Shown in pieces: positions 44,016-53,594 of a DNA stretch of 64,000 nucleotides (position 1 is its first letter; every line of letters begins with the position of its first letter). The stretch lies in assembly GCF_039534975.1 (NCBI RefSeq), contig NZ_BAAAWH010000001.1, forward strand, positions 186,001 through 250,000, given 5' to 3'. The notes below the pieces were generated by a model. That model was not told the DNA's origin. It saw only the letters and a list, made by a program, of their open reading frames with translations, and did no database searches. The translations under genes were made by a program, and so were the position numbers. This DNA comes from Microbacterium terregens. GTDB taxonomy: Bacteria; Actinomycetota; Actinomycetes; Actinomycetales; Microbacteriaceae.

Positions 44016-44894
44016 GTGTCAAAGACCACGCATGTGACCGCGAACCGTGAGGCAGCGCTTCAGCTGGTGAACGGCTACTCCCTGGAGATGACCGGCAAGG
44101 ATGTGCCGGGCCTCATCGAGGCGAAGGACGCGATCCCCGCCGGCACCAAGATCAACGTGACCTTCCTCGGCAACGAGGACCTGGAGATGCGCATTGCGGC
44201 GTCCAAGGCTGTCCGGGAACTCGGCTTCATCCCCGTCCCCCACATCTCCGCGCGGCGCCTGGCCTCGCGCGCTCAGCTCGAGGAGTTCCTCGATCGCCTG
44301 CAGGATGTCGGCGCGACCGAGCACGTCTTCGTCGTCGGTGGCGACCCGGCCACGCCGGAGGGCCCGTACGAGGACTCCTACGACGTGATCCGCACGGGCC
44401 TGCTGCGCGACTACGGCGTCAAGGAGGTCTCCATCGCCGGCTACCCCGAGGGGCACCCGGACATCAAGGAAGACGTCCTCTGGCGCGCACTGGAGGACAA
44501 GTCCCTCTCCCTCAAGCAGCAGGGACTGGACGCGACCATCCTCACCCAGTTCGCTTTCGACACCGACCCGGTGATCGCCTGGGTCGAAGCAGTCCGCGCC
44601 CGCGGCATCGAGAGCACCATCCGCATCGGCACGCCCGGACCCGCCGGCATCAAGCGTCTGATCGGGTTCGCCCGCCGCTTCGGCGTCGGCGCGAACGCGA
44701 TGATCGTGAAGAAGTACGGTTTCTCGCTGACCAACCTGATGGGCACCGCAGGTCCGGACAAGTTCGTCACCGACCTGTCCGCGCTGCTGGCCGAGGACCC
44801 GGCTTCGGGCGACGTCAAGCTGCACTTCTACACGTTCGGCGGCCTGCTGGCGACCGCCGACTGGGCCCGCGGCTACGCCGCCGCCCAGTCCTGA
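44016..44894 (+). CDS. metF: Methylenetetrahydrofolate reductase-like protein (MetF family)
   Basis: 292 residues, TIM-barrel flavoprotein of MetF size. The catalytic Glu is E24 in YSLEMTGKD; VGGDPATPEGPY and IAGYPEGHPD are the usual folate and flavin motifs. GTG start with GAAAGGACC upstream. In SYK-6, metF sits beside ligM and oxidises the 5-methyl-THF made by demethylation to 5,10-methylene-THF; the same role fits here. It may also serve methionine synthesis, but the operon argues for catabolism. Confidence 0.85.
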   Translation: MSKTTHVTANREAALQLVNGYSLEMTGKDVPGLIEAKDAIPAGTKINVTFLGNEDLEMRIAASKAVRELGFIPVPHISARRLASRAQLEEFLDRLQDVGATEHVFVVGGDPATPEGPYEDSYDVIRTGLLRDYGVKEVSIAGYPEGHPDIKEDVLWRALEDKSLSLKQQGLDATILTQFAFDTDPVIAWVEAVRARGIESTIRIGTPGPAGIKRLIGFARRFGVGANAMIVKKYGFSLTNLMGTAGPDKFVTDLSALLAEDPASGDVKLHFYTFGGLLATADWARGYAAAQS

Positions 44895-44921
44895 CGGCCG
44901 CCCGAGGCCTGAGGAGAAGTC

Positions 44922-45794
44922 ATGACTCTGCAGAATGAATCACTGCGCGATCACGCCTGCCTGATCGTGCACGGCCCGGACAAGCCGGGCATCGTCGCGG
45001 CGGTGACGGCGCTGATCACCCGCAACAAGGGCAATATCGTCACGTTGGACCAGTACTCCGACGACGCGAACGGCGGCGCGTTCTTCCAGCGCGTCGTCTT
45101 CCACCGTCCCGACCTGAGCGCAGCGATGCCCGACATCGAGGCGGACCTGGCCGACACGGTCACCGCGCTGGGCCTGGAGTGGACCCTGACGGACCAGTCC
45201 GTGCCCAAGCGGATGGCGATCCTCGCCTCCACCTCGGACCACTGCCTGCTCGAGCTGCTCTGGCGGCACCGCCGCGGTGAACTGCCGGTCACCATCCCGA
45301 TGGTGATCTCCAACCACACCAACGTCGCCGCGGACGTCCGCTCGTTCGGCATCCCGTTCTTCCACGTCCCCTCCCAGGGACCGGACAAGTCCGAGGCCGA
45401 AGCGAAGATCCTGGAGCTGCTGAAGGGCAACGTCGACTTCATCGTCCTCGCCCGCTACATGCAGATCATCTCGGAGGACTTCCTCGACAGCGTCGGGGTT
45501 CCGGTGATCAACATCCACCACTCGTTCCTGCCCGCCTTCATCGGCGCCGCTCCCTACCGCAAGGCCAAGGAGCGCGGCGTGAAGCTGATCGGTGCGACCT
45601 CGCACTACGTCACGAAGGACCTGGACGAGGGGCCGATCATCGAGCAGGACGTTGCCCGCGTGGACCACGCCCACTCGGCCGCCGACCTCCAGGCCCGCGG
45701 GGCCTATGTCGAACGCGCCGTGCTCTCCCGTGCCGTGCAGTGGCACGCCCAAGACCGCGTCATCCGACACGGCAACCAGACCATCGTCTTCTGA
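44922..45794 (+). CDS. purU: Formyltetrahydrofolate deformylase
   Basis: 290 residues: N-terminal ACT domain (about 10-90) and a formyltransferase-type domain with N197, H199 and D235 (NIHHSFLPAF, LDEGPI), the PurU catalytic set. It hydrolyses 10-formyl-THF to formate and THF. GAGGAG before the ATG. Between metF and ligM it would close the THF cycle and drain methyl carbon as formate; the SYK-6 system uses LigH (formyl-THF synthetase) instead, so this is a different exit without ATP gain. Confidence 0.9.
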   Translation: MTLQNESLRDHACLIVHGPDKPGIVAAVTALITRNKGNIVTLDQYSDDANGGAFFQRVVFHRPDLSAAMPDIEADLADTVTALGLEWTLTDQSVPKRMAILASTSDHCLLELLWRHRRGELPVTIPMVISNHTNVAADVRSFGIPFFHVPSQGPDKSEAEAKILELLKGNVDFIVLARYMQIISEDFLDSVGVPVINIHHSFLPAFIGAAPYRKAKERGVKLIGATSHYVTKDLDEGPIIEQDVARVDHAHSAADLQARGAYVERAVLSRAVQWHAQDRVIRHGNQTIVF

Positions 45795-47270
<1,476 letters not shown>

Positions 47271-47281
47271 CTGAACGACTC

Positions 47282-47334
47282 GAGGGGGTTCGCCCGCACA
47301 GGCTCATTTCGCCTGTCCGCGGGTGGGCCCCCTC
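47282..47334 (+). terminator. Terminator hairpin after ligM
   Basis: GAGGGGG...CCCCCTC outer stem with an inner ACAGGC/GCCTGT stem around TCATTTC; begins 12 bases after the ligM stop. Confidence 0.65.
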
Positions 47335-47377
47335 GCACCATTGATAGCCTCGGTGTCACCCGCTGGAAGGAGGACCC

Positions 47378-47965
47378 ATGAGTCTGCGTTATGCCCTGCT
47401 TGCGCTGCTGCGCGTGGGTCCGCAGTCGGGCTACGACCTGCAGAAGCAGTTCACCGAGTCGGTCGGCCATGTCTGGCACGCGCCGGACTCGCAGATCTAT
47501 CCCGAGCTGCGCAAGATGGAGGCCGAGGGCCTGATCGAGGGTGAGGAGCAGGTGCGCGGCGCCCGCGGCACCCGGCGCCTATACCACGTGACCAGGACCG
47601 GCGACCAGGCGTTCCTCACCTGGATGGCCGATCCTCTGCACTATCAGCGGGTCCGCGACCCGGCGCACCTTCGCGCGGCGTATCTGGAGACGACGACTCC
47701 CGAGGCGGCGCGGGCGTTCCTGCGCGCCCACATCACGCAGTGGGAGAGCGAGCTCGGAGTGTGGGAGAACGAACTGCGCCGTATCGCCGCGCGCGACAAC
47801 CCCATGCTGATCCGGCGCCTCGCTGCCACGCCGGAGGACGAGCGCGACCGCACCCTCGCGTACAAGCGCTTCGCGTACGAAGGCCTCGTCGACCGCGCCC
47901 GCATCGAGATCGAGTGGGCGCACCGAGGGCTCGCCCTGGTCGACGAGCTGGAAGTCTCCCCTTAG
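47378..47965 (+). CDS. PadR-family transcriptional regulator
   Basis: 195 residues. N-terminal PadR winged helix (ALLALLRVGPQSGYDLQKQF, LYHVTRTG) and a long helical C-terminal dimerisation region of the AphA-like type. AAGGAGG before the ATG. PadR proteins often respond to phenolic acids, but this branch also controls unrelated functions; no operator was recognised. It could belong either to the aromatic island or to the following ordinary genes. Confidence 0.83.
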   Translation: MSLRYALLALLRVGPQSGYDLQKQFTESVGHVWHAPDSQIYPELRKMEAEGLIEGEEQVRGARGTRRLYHVTRTGDQAFLTWMADPLHYQRVRDPAHLRAAYLETTTPEAARAFLRAHITQWESELGVWENELRRIAARDNPMLIRRLAATPEDERDRTLAYKRFAYEGLVDRARIEIEWAHRGLALVDELEVSP

Positions 47966-48002
47966 CGGCAGGCCGCACCGGGGCGACGCCGTCGGCGCCG
48001 GC

Positions 48003-48923
48003 TCAGAACACGTACTCCATCAGGTCGACCCCGAGCGTGCGGAACGCCTCGTGCGCGCGCAGCCGATGCGTGATCGACAGGTCGTCGAAGCAGACGATGA
48101 GCGCGTAGGACACGCCCGCCCGGGGACCCGCCAGGACTCCCGCCTCGGCACGGATGCCGGCATCCTGCCCCGTCTTGTTCACGAAGAGCAGCCCGTGCTC
48201 GTCGTTCTCGTGCGAGAAGGGGTCGAGGCCGGTCGCCGACGCGACCAGCGACAGGTCGTGGTTGAGGCTGAGCCACTCGGCGACCTGGGCGCTGACGCCG
48301 GCGGAGACGACCTCTGAGTTCACGAGGGCGGCGAACAGCTCGGACAGCTCACGGGCAGAACCGAGCGCGACGTGCGGGGCGTCGTCGGGTCCGCGTTCGT
48401 CGCGGAACACGTCCAGCAGGGCCGAATGCGCAAGGCCGAGCTGCTCGATGCGGGCGCGGACAGCGGGAAGCCCGACGCGCTCGATCAGCGCGTTCGTGGC
48501 GAGGGCGTCCCCGGTCGCCGCGGCCAGGACCGCGAGGTCCGACAGCGGCAGGGCGGGAGCCTTCAGGTGCTGCCAGACCCCGGCGATGGCGACCTGATCG
48601 AGCGCGGAACGATCGATGATCTCCAGCGGATCGAGGGCGCCCGACTCGAAGCCGGCGGCGATCTCGACCAGCAACGGCACCACCCCGAGGCCGGCGACCG
48701 GAAGCATCTCGTGGTCGTCCCCGGCGAGCACGGCGCTGCCGCGGTCGAGATCGGTGATGCGGACAGCGACCCGCGCACCGGACGCGGCGAGCTGATCGAG
48801 CACCTTCAGCGTCGACGTGAAAGACCTGCGACCGATCGCGGCCCGTCGCGGCAGCCGTCTGTTGCTTCGTCGCGACCCCCGCAGCGACTCTGCGTCCCGT
48901 TTGGGCTCTGGGGCAATGCCCAC
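48003..48923 (-). CDS. Beta-lactamase-like protein lacking the catalytic serine
   Basis: 306 residues with the class A beta-lactamase/penicillin-binding fold. The usual S-x-x-K is replaced: the region reads LPVAGLGVVPLL, where class A enzymes have PVASxxKxxx. The SDN-type motif is also gone (TGDALATNAL), while KTG is kept (VNKTGQD). It should not hydrolyse beta-lactams. No clear signal peptide; the N-terminus is basic and the protein may be cytoplasmic. GTG start at 48923 follows GGAAGGA. Possible ligand-binding or peptidoglycan-sensing role, unproven. Confidence 0.75.
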   Translation of the reverse strand: MGIAPEPKRDAESLRGSRRSNRRLPRRAAIGRRSFTSTLKVLDQLAASGARVAVRITDLDRGSAVLAGDDHEMLPVAGLGVVPLLVEIAAGFESGALDPLEIIDRSALDQVAIAGVWQHLKAPALPLSDLAVLAAATGDALATNALIERVGLPAVRARIEQLGLAHSALLDVFRDERGPDDAPHVALGSARELSELFAALVNSEVVSAGVSAQVAEWLSLNHDLSLVASATGLDPFSHENDEHGLLFVNKTGQDAGIRAEAGVLAGPRAGVSYALIVCFDDLSITHRLRAHEAFRTLGVDLMEYVF

Positions 48924-49056
48924 CAGTGTTCCTTCCGGTGTCAGTGGGAGTGAGTAATGCGCCGTCGGCGCCAGTTGATCATCCGGTGGCGCGCTCTGGG
49001 TTGTGGAAAGGATGCAGCGGATGCCGCGCGCGAGTCGGGTGACTGCGCGGAGCGTA

Positions 49057-51018
49057 TCACCAGATGGTTACGCGTTCGTCGGCGTCCAGCCAGAGCTCGT
49101 CGGACTCCGTCACCGCGAACGCGTCGTAGAACGCGTCGATGTTGCGGACGATCTGATTGCACCGGAACTCGTTCGGCGAGTGCGGGTCGATGGTCAGCAG
49201 CCGGATGGTCTCGGCATCCCGGCCCTTCTGCTGCCAGATCTGCGCCCACGACAGCAGCAGGCGCTGGACGCCGCTGAACCCGTCGATCTCCGGCGCCGGT
49301 GCGCCGTCGAGCGACAGCTCGTAGGCCTTGATCGCGATTCCGAGGCCGCCGAGATCGCCGATGTTCTCACCGATCGTGAGAGCGCCGTTGACCGTGTTGT
49401 CCTCGGCCAGCCCGCGCGGCACCAGCGCGTTGAACTGCTCGATCAGCACGCTGGTGCGTTCCTCGAAGGCCACGCGGTCGGCATCCGTCCACCAGTCCCG
49501 CAGCGAGCCGTCACCGTCGAAGCGACTGCCCTGGTCATCGAACCCGTGGCCGATCTCGTGGCCGATGACGGCGCCGATGCCGCCGTAGTTCGCCGCGGCA
49601 TCGCGGTCTGCCTCGAAGAAGGGATACTGCAGGATCGCGGCCGGGAAGACGATCTCGTTCATCAACGGGTTGTAGTAGGCGTTGACCGTCTGCGGCGTCA
49701 TGTACCACTCGTCGCGATCGACCGGCTGGCCGATGCGTCCCAGCTGGCGGTCGTGTTCATGGATGTGCGCGCGTCGGACGTTGCCGATCAGGTCGAGTGC
49801 GTCGACCTCCAGCGCGGAGTAGTCCCGCCACTTCACCGGGTAGCCGATCTTCGGGGTGAACGCGTCGAGCTTGGCCAGCGCCCGCTCACGGGTCTCGGGG
49901 CTCATCCATTCCAGGTCCGAGATGCTCTGCCGGTAGGCCTCGATGAGGTTGGCGACCAGCTCGTCCATCGCGACCTTGGCCGCCGGCGGGAAGTGCCGCT
50001 CGACGTACACCCGCCCGATCGCCTCACCCATCGCGGCCTCGGACAGTCCCACCCCGCGCTTCCAACGCTCACGGTTGACCGGCACGCCGGTCAGCTGCGT
50101 TCCGTAGAACGCGAAGTTCTCGTCGACGAACGGGTCGGACAGGAACGCCGCGGCACCGTGGACGATCCGCCAGCGCACCCACGCCTTCCAGTCCTCGAGG
50201 CGCTCTTCGCCCAGCAGCGACCCGAGCCCCTCGAAGAAGCTGGGCTGATAGACGTTCACCTCCGCGAACGCGTCCTCGCGGCCCGGCGCGGTGCCCTCGA
50301 GCCAGGGGCGAAGATCGACCCCCGCCAGTTCGATGACCTCGGCCCACGGCAGCAGGTTGTAGGTCGCCACGGCGTCGCGGCTCTTCACGTTGTCCCAGTG
50401 GTGGGTGGCGATCTCGGTCTCGAGCGCGAAGATGCGATCAGCGGATGCCGCGGCACCCGCCACATCCGCCAGCTCGAGCATCCGCTGGATGTGTCCGCGA
50501 TAGGTGGTGCGCAGTTCGGCGAAGTTGTCGAGGCGGTAGTAGCTCTCATCCGGCAGCGACAGGCCGCCCTGAACGAGGAACGGCACGTAACGCTGCGGGT
50601 TGCCGGGATCGGGTTCGACGTACAGCCCGATCAGGCCTCCGATGCCGTCACGCTCGAGCTCGCCGAGTGTGCGCAGGAGTGCGGGAATCGATGAGATGGC
50701 ATCCGCCCGAGCGAGCTGGTCCAGGAGCGGTGCACCACCGAGCTCCGCGATGCGCTCGGTGTCCATGAAGCTGGTGTACAGGTCGCCGATCTTGCGCGAC
50801 TCGGTGCCCGGCTCGGCAACCCGCGTCTCTTCGACGATCGCGTGCACGTCCTTCTCGGCCTGTTCGGCGATCAGGTGGAACGAGCCCCAGCGGGCCTTGT
50901 CCTCGGGGATCTCGGTGCGTTCCAACCAGGCGCCGTTCACGTGGCGGAACAGGTCGTCCTGGGGGCGGATCTCGGCACTGAGTTCGTCGAGCGCGAGACC
51001 GGAGCGGGTTTCGGTCAT
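49057..51018 (-). CDS. M13 family zinc metallopeptidase (neprilysin/PepO-like)
   Basis: 653 residues, full M13 length. Zinc site HEIGH at about 487-491, NAYYNP upstream, GENIGDLGG with the third ligand Glu downstream, and the C-terminal SPNEFRCN motif for substrate binding. No signal peptide or membrane anchor, as in actinobacterial PepO-like cytoplasmic enzymes. ATG at 51018 follows TATCCT by six bases, so the message is probably leaderless. Confidence 0.92.
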   Translation of the reverse strand: MTETRSGLALDELSAEIRPQDDLFRHVNGAWLERTEIPEDKARWGSFHLIAEQAEKDVHAIVEETRVAEPGTESRKIGDLYTSFMDTERIAELGGAPLLDQLARADAISSIPALLRTLGELERDGIGGLIGLYVEPDPGNPQRYVPFLVQGGLSLPDESYYRLDNFAELRTTYRGHIQRMLELADVAGAAASADRIFALETEIATHHWDNVKSRDAVATYNLLPWAEVIELAGVDLRPWLEGTAPGREDAFAEVNVYQPSFFEGLGSLLGEERLEDWKAWVRWRIVHGAAAFLSDPFVDENFAFYGTQLTGVPVNRERWKRGVGLSEAAMGEAIGRVYVERHFPPAAKVAMDELVANLIEAYRQSISDLEWMSPETRERALAKLDAFTPKIGYPVKWRDYSALEVDALDLIGNVRRAHIHEHDRQLGRIGQPVDRDEWYMTPQTVNAYYNPLMNEIVFPAAILQYPFFEADRDAAANYGGIGAVIGHEIGHGFDDQGSRFDGDGSLRDWWTDADRVAFEERTSVLIEQFNALVPRGLAEDNTVNGALTIGENIGDLGGLGIAIKAYELSLDGAPAPEIDGFSGVQRLLLSWAQIWQQKGRDAETIRLLTIDPHSPNEFRCNQIVRNIDAFYDAFAVTESDELWLDADERVTIW

Positions 51019-51088
51019 GCGTACAGGATAAGCGTCCACGCTGGGCACCCGGACCGGCCTGTGGGCAGGCTCGGCTTAAGCTTCTCGG

Positions 51089-52407
51089 GTGCCCCGCGAC
51101 ACTCTGAACCGCGACATCCGGCGGCTGGCCGTCCCCGCGCTGGGTTCGCTCGTGGCCGAGCCGCTGTTCCTCATCGTCGACTCCGCACTGGTCGGCCACC
51201 TCGGCGTCACACCCCTCGCCGGCCTCGGCATCGCCTCGGCCGTCCTGCAGACGATCGTCGGGCTCATGGTCTTCCTCGCCTACGCCACCACCCCCGCCGT
51301 CGCCCGCCGCTTCGGCGCGGGAGACCCGACCCGGGCGGTGTCCGTGGGCATCGACGGCATGTGGCTCGCGCTCGGAATCGGCGCCGTCCTGGCCCTGGTC
51401 GGCTACCTGACCACGCCCCTGCTGGTCGGCATGTTCGCAGCGAGCCCGGAGGTCGCCCGGGACGCCGAGACCTACCTCGGCATCTCGATGTGGGGGCTGC
51501 CCGCGATGCTCATCGTGTTCGCCGCAACGGGGCTGCTGCGCGGCATGCAGGACACCGTGACACCGCTCTGGATCGCCGGGCTCGGCTTCACCGCCAACGC
51601 GCTGCTGAACTGGCTGTTCATCTACGGCTTCGGGTGGGGCATCGGCGGGTCGGCGTTCGGCACCGTCGTGGCCCAGTGGGGCATGGTCGCCGCATACGTC
51701 TTCGTGATCGGACGGCTCGCCCGCAGGCACGAGGCATCCATCCGTCCACGTCGCGACGGAGTGCGCGGCTCCGCACGATCGGGCGGCTGGCTCTTCGTCC
51801 GGACGGTGTCACTGCGCGTGGCCCTGCTCGCGACGGTGGCGGTGGCAACCGCTCTGGGCACCGAGGAACTGGCCGGCTGGCAGGTCGCGTTCACCATCTT
51901 CTCGACCGCCGCCTTCGCCCTGGACGCCCTGGCGCCCGCGCCCAGGCCCTGGTCGGCAAGGGCCTCGGCGCGGGCGACACGGTCGAGGTGCAGCGCACGC
52001 TCGGGCGGACCGTCGCCTGGGGCGCCTGGTTCGGCGTGATCGTGGGCGCTGTGATCGGCGCACTCTCGGGTGTGATCGGACTTCTGTTCACCGGGGACGC
52101 CGCGCTGGCCGCGCTCATTCAGCCCGCACTGATCGTGCTGGCGGTGGCGCAGCCGCTGTGCGGTGTCGTGTTCGTGCTGGACGGAGTTCTGATCGGCGCC
52201 GGAGACGCGAAGTACCTTGCGATCGCGGGTGTGCTCAATCTCATCCCGTTCGTTCCGGTGCTGGTGGTCATCGCCGTCGTCGGGGCGGGCGATGCGGCCG
52301 GACTCGCGTGGCTGTCGGTCTCGTTCTTCGGCGTGTACATGCTCGCCCGTTTCGCAACGCTGGGCTGGCGCGTCCGCGGCGCGGCGTGGATGAGCACGGC
52401 GGCCTGA
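51089..52407 (+). pseudogene. MATE/DinF-family efflux transporter with a frameshift
   Basis: The N-terminal part (51089 to about 51940) reads as a DinF-type MATE protein (SLVAEPLFLIVDSALVGHLG) and then turns into nonsense to a stop at 52039. The remaining helices (ALVGKGLGAGDTVEVQR onward) continue in another frame to 52407. Eleven bases lie where twelve are expected, in GCGCCCGCGCC near 51931-51943, so one base was lost or misread. A GC-rich stretch makes a sequencing error possible. Repaired length would be about 439 residues. GTG at 51089 follows TAAGCT by six bases (leaderless). Confidence 0.8.
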
Positions 52408-52436
52408 GCCGCAGCATCCGCCGCGCATCCCCCCTT

Positions 52437-52557
52437 CGCTCGCCTGTCACAACACGCCGGCGCGAGCCGCAGAACGCGACAGGCGAACCGGGGATCCTCC
52501 CGCTCGCCTGTCACAACACGCTGGCGCGACCCGCAGAACGCGACAGGCGAACCGGGG
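52437..52557. repeat. Tandem pair of 57-base extragenic repeats
   Basis: Two copies (52437-52493 and 52501-52557) differ at two bases, period 64. Each begins CGCTCGCCTGTC and ends GACAGGCG, so each can fold into a stem. Located between convergent genes. Confidence 0.8.
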
Positions 52558-52579
52558 CGCCGCGGGGGCTGACGGAGGG

Positions 52580-53254
52580 TCAGGCCGCCGGTGCGACCCA
52601 GCGCCGACACCACTCGTACATGACGACGGCCGCGGCGGCCGCGGCGTTGAGGGAGCGGGTCGAGCCGTATTGCGTGATCTCGACGGTTCCGGATGCCGCG
52701 GCCAGCGCCTCCGGCGACAGCCCCGGGCCCTCCTGGCCGAAGAAGAGCACGCACCGCTCCGGAAGCTCCGCGCGATCGACCGGCACCGCACCCGGCAGGT
52801 TGTCGACCGCGATGACGGGAATGGACGCGGCATCCGCCCACGCTGCGAAGGCCGCGACGTCCTCGTGGTGCCGGACGTGCTGGTAGCGGTCGGTGACCAT
52901 CGCGCCGCGGCGGTTCCACCGGCGCTTGCCGACGATGTGCACCTCGGCGGCGAGGAAGGCGTTGGCGCTGCGCACGATCGAGCCGATGTTCATGTCGTGC
53001 TGCCAGTTCTCGATCGCGACATGGAACGGATGCCGTCGCCCGTCGAGGTCGGCAACGATCGCGTCCATTCGCCAATAGCGGTACTCGTCGATCACGTTGC
53101 GCGAATCGCCGTGGGCGAGCAGCTCCGGGTCCAGATGCGGGTCCGCGGGCCAGTTCTCCGGACCGCCGGGCCAGGGTCCGACCCCGTGCGAGAGCACCGG
53201 CTCGACGTGCTCTGGGGCACTCGCGGGCGTCTCGGGGAGGGTCGGGTCCGTCAC
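52580..53254 (-). CDS. TrmH/SpoU-family RNA 2'-O-methyltransferase
   Basis: 224 residues of the SPOUT knot family: NIGSIVRSANAF (motif 1), FFGQEGPGLS (motif 2) and QYGSTRSLNAAAAAAVVMYEW-type motif 3 forming the SAM knot. Target is tRNA or rRNA; cannot be told. GTG start at 53254 follows TAGCCT by six bases. Confidence 0.88.
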   Translation of the reverse strand: MTDPTLPETPASAPEHVEPVLSHGVGPWPGGPENWPADPHLDPELLAHGDSRNVIDEYRYWRMDAIVADLDGRRHPFHVAIENWQHDMNIGSIVRSANAFLAAEVHIVGKRRWNRRGAMVTDRYQHVRHHEDVAAFAAWADAASIPVIAVDNLPGAVPVDRAELPERCVLFFGQEGPGLSPEALAAASGTVEITQYGSTRSLNAAAAAAVVMYEWCRRWVAPAA

Positions 53255-53310
53255 CGGCCCAGGCTACCCGGCGCGGCTGAGCCCGAGCCCCAGCCGCGGC
53301 TTCCGCGCGC

Positions 53311-53516
53311 GCTCGCCTGTCGCAATCTGCCGGGCCGGACGGCACGTCGTGACAGCCGAGCGGCAGGAGGCGCGAGTCGAGACGAGACCCACGCGGGGCT
53401 CGCCTGTCGCAATCTGCCGCGCCGAGCGGCAGGAGGCGCGAGTCGAGTCGAGACCCGCGCAGGGCTCGCCTGTCGCAAACCGCCGCGCCGAGCGGCACGT
53501 CGTGACAGCCGAGCAT
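53311..53516. repeat. Three-copy extragenic repeat cluster
   Basis: GCTCGCCTGTCGCAA starts copies at 53311, 53398 and 53464; GAGCGGCAGGAGGCGCGAGTCGAG occurs twice and GCGGCACGTCGTGACAGCCGAGC-like words twice. It is related to the repeat at 52437. Fills most of the 331-base gap between the TrmH-type gene and mntH. Confidence 0.75.
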
Positions 53517-53545
53517 CAAACGAGGCTGCGGAACCGCGGGCTCAC

Positions 53546-53571
53546 GGATATTTCGGTGGACCGAAATATCC
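53546..53571. promoter_or_regulatory. Manganese operator 1 before mntH
   Basis: GGATATTTCGGT-GG-ACCGAAATATCC, twelve-base perfect arms, covering the -35 region of a promoter with TACAGT at 53574-53579. Core TTTCGG-N4-CCGAAA. Likely target of the DtxR-type regulator at 55009. Confidence 0.65.
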
Positions 53572-53578
53572 GCTACAG

Positions 53579-53594
53579 TTTCGGTGTGCCGAAA
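53579..53594. promoter_or_regulatory. Manganese operator 2 over the mntH start
   Basis: TTTCGGTGTGCCGAAA repeats the core of operator 1 (14 of 16 bases), centred 28 bases downstream and covering the GTG start. Confidence 0.6.

Noticed and set aside
48003-48923. Beta-lactam resistance gene
   Set aside because: The catalytic Ser and Lys are missing, so resistance by hydrolysis is not supported.
52437-53516. CRISPR array
   Set aside because: Copies are few, unevenly spaced, carry internal inverted repeats, and there are no cas genes.
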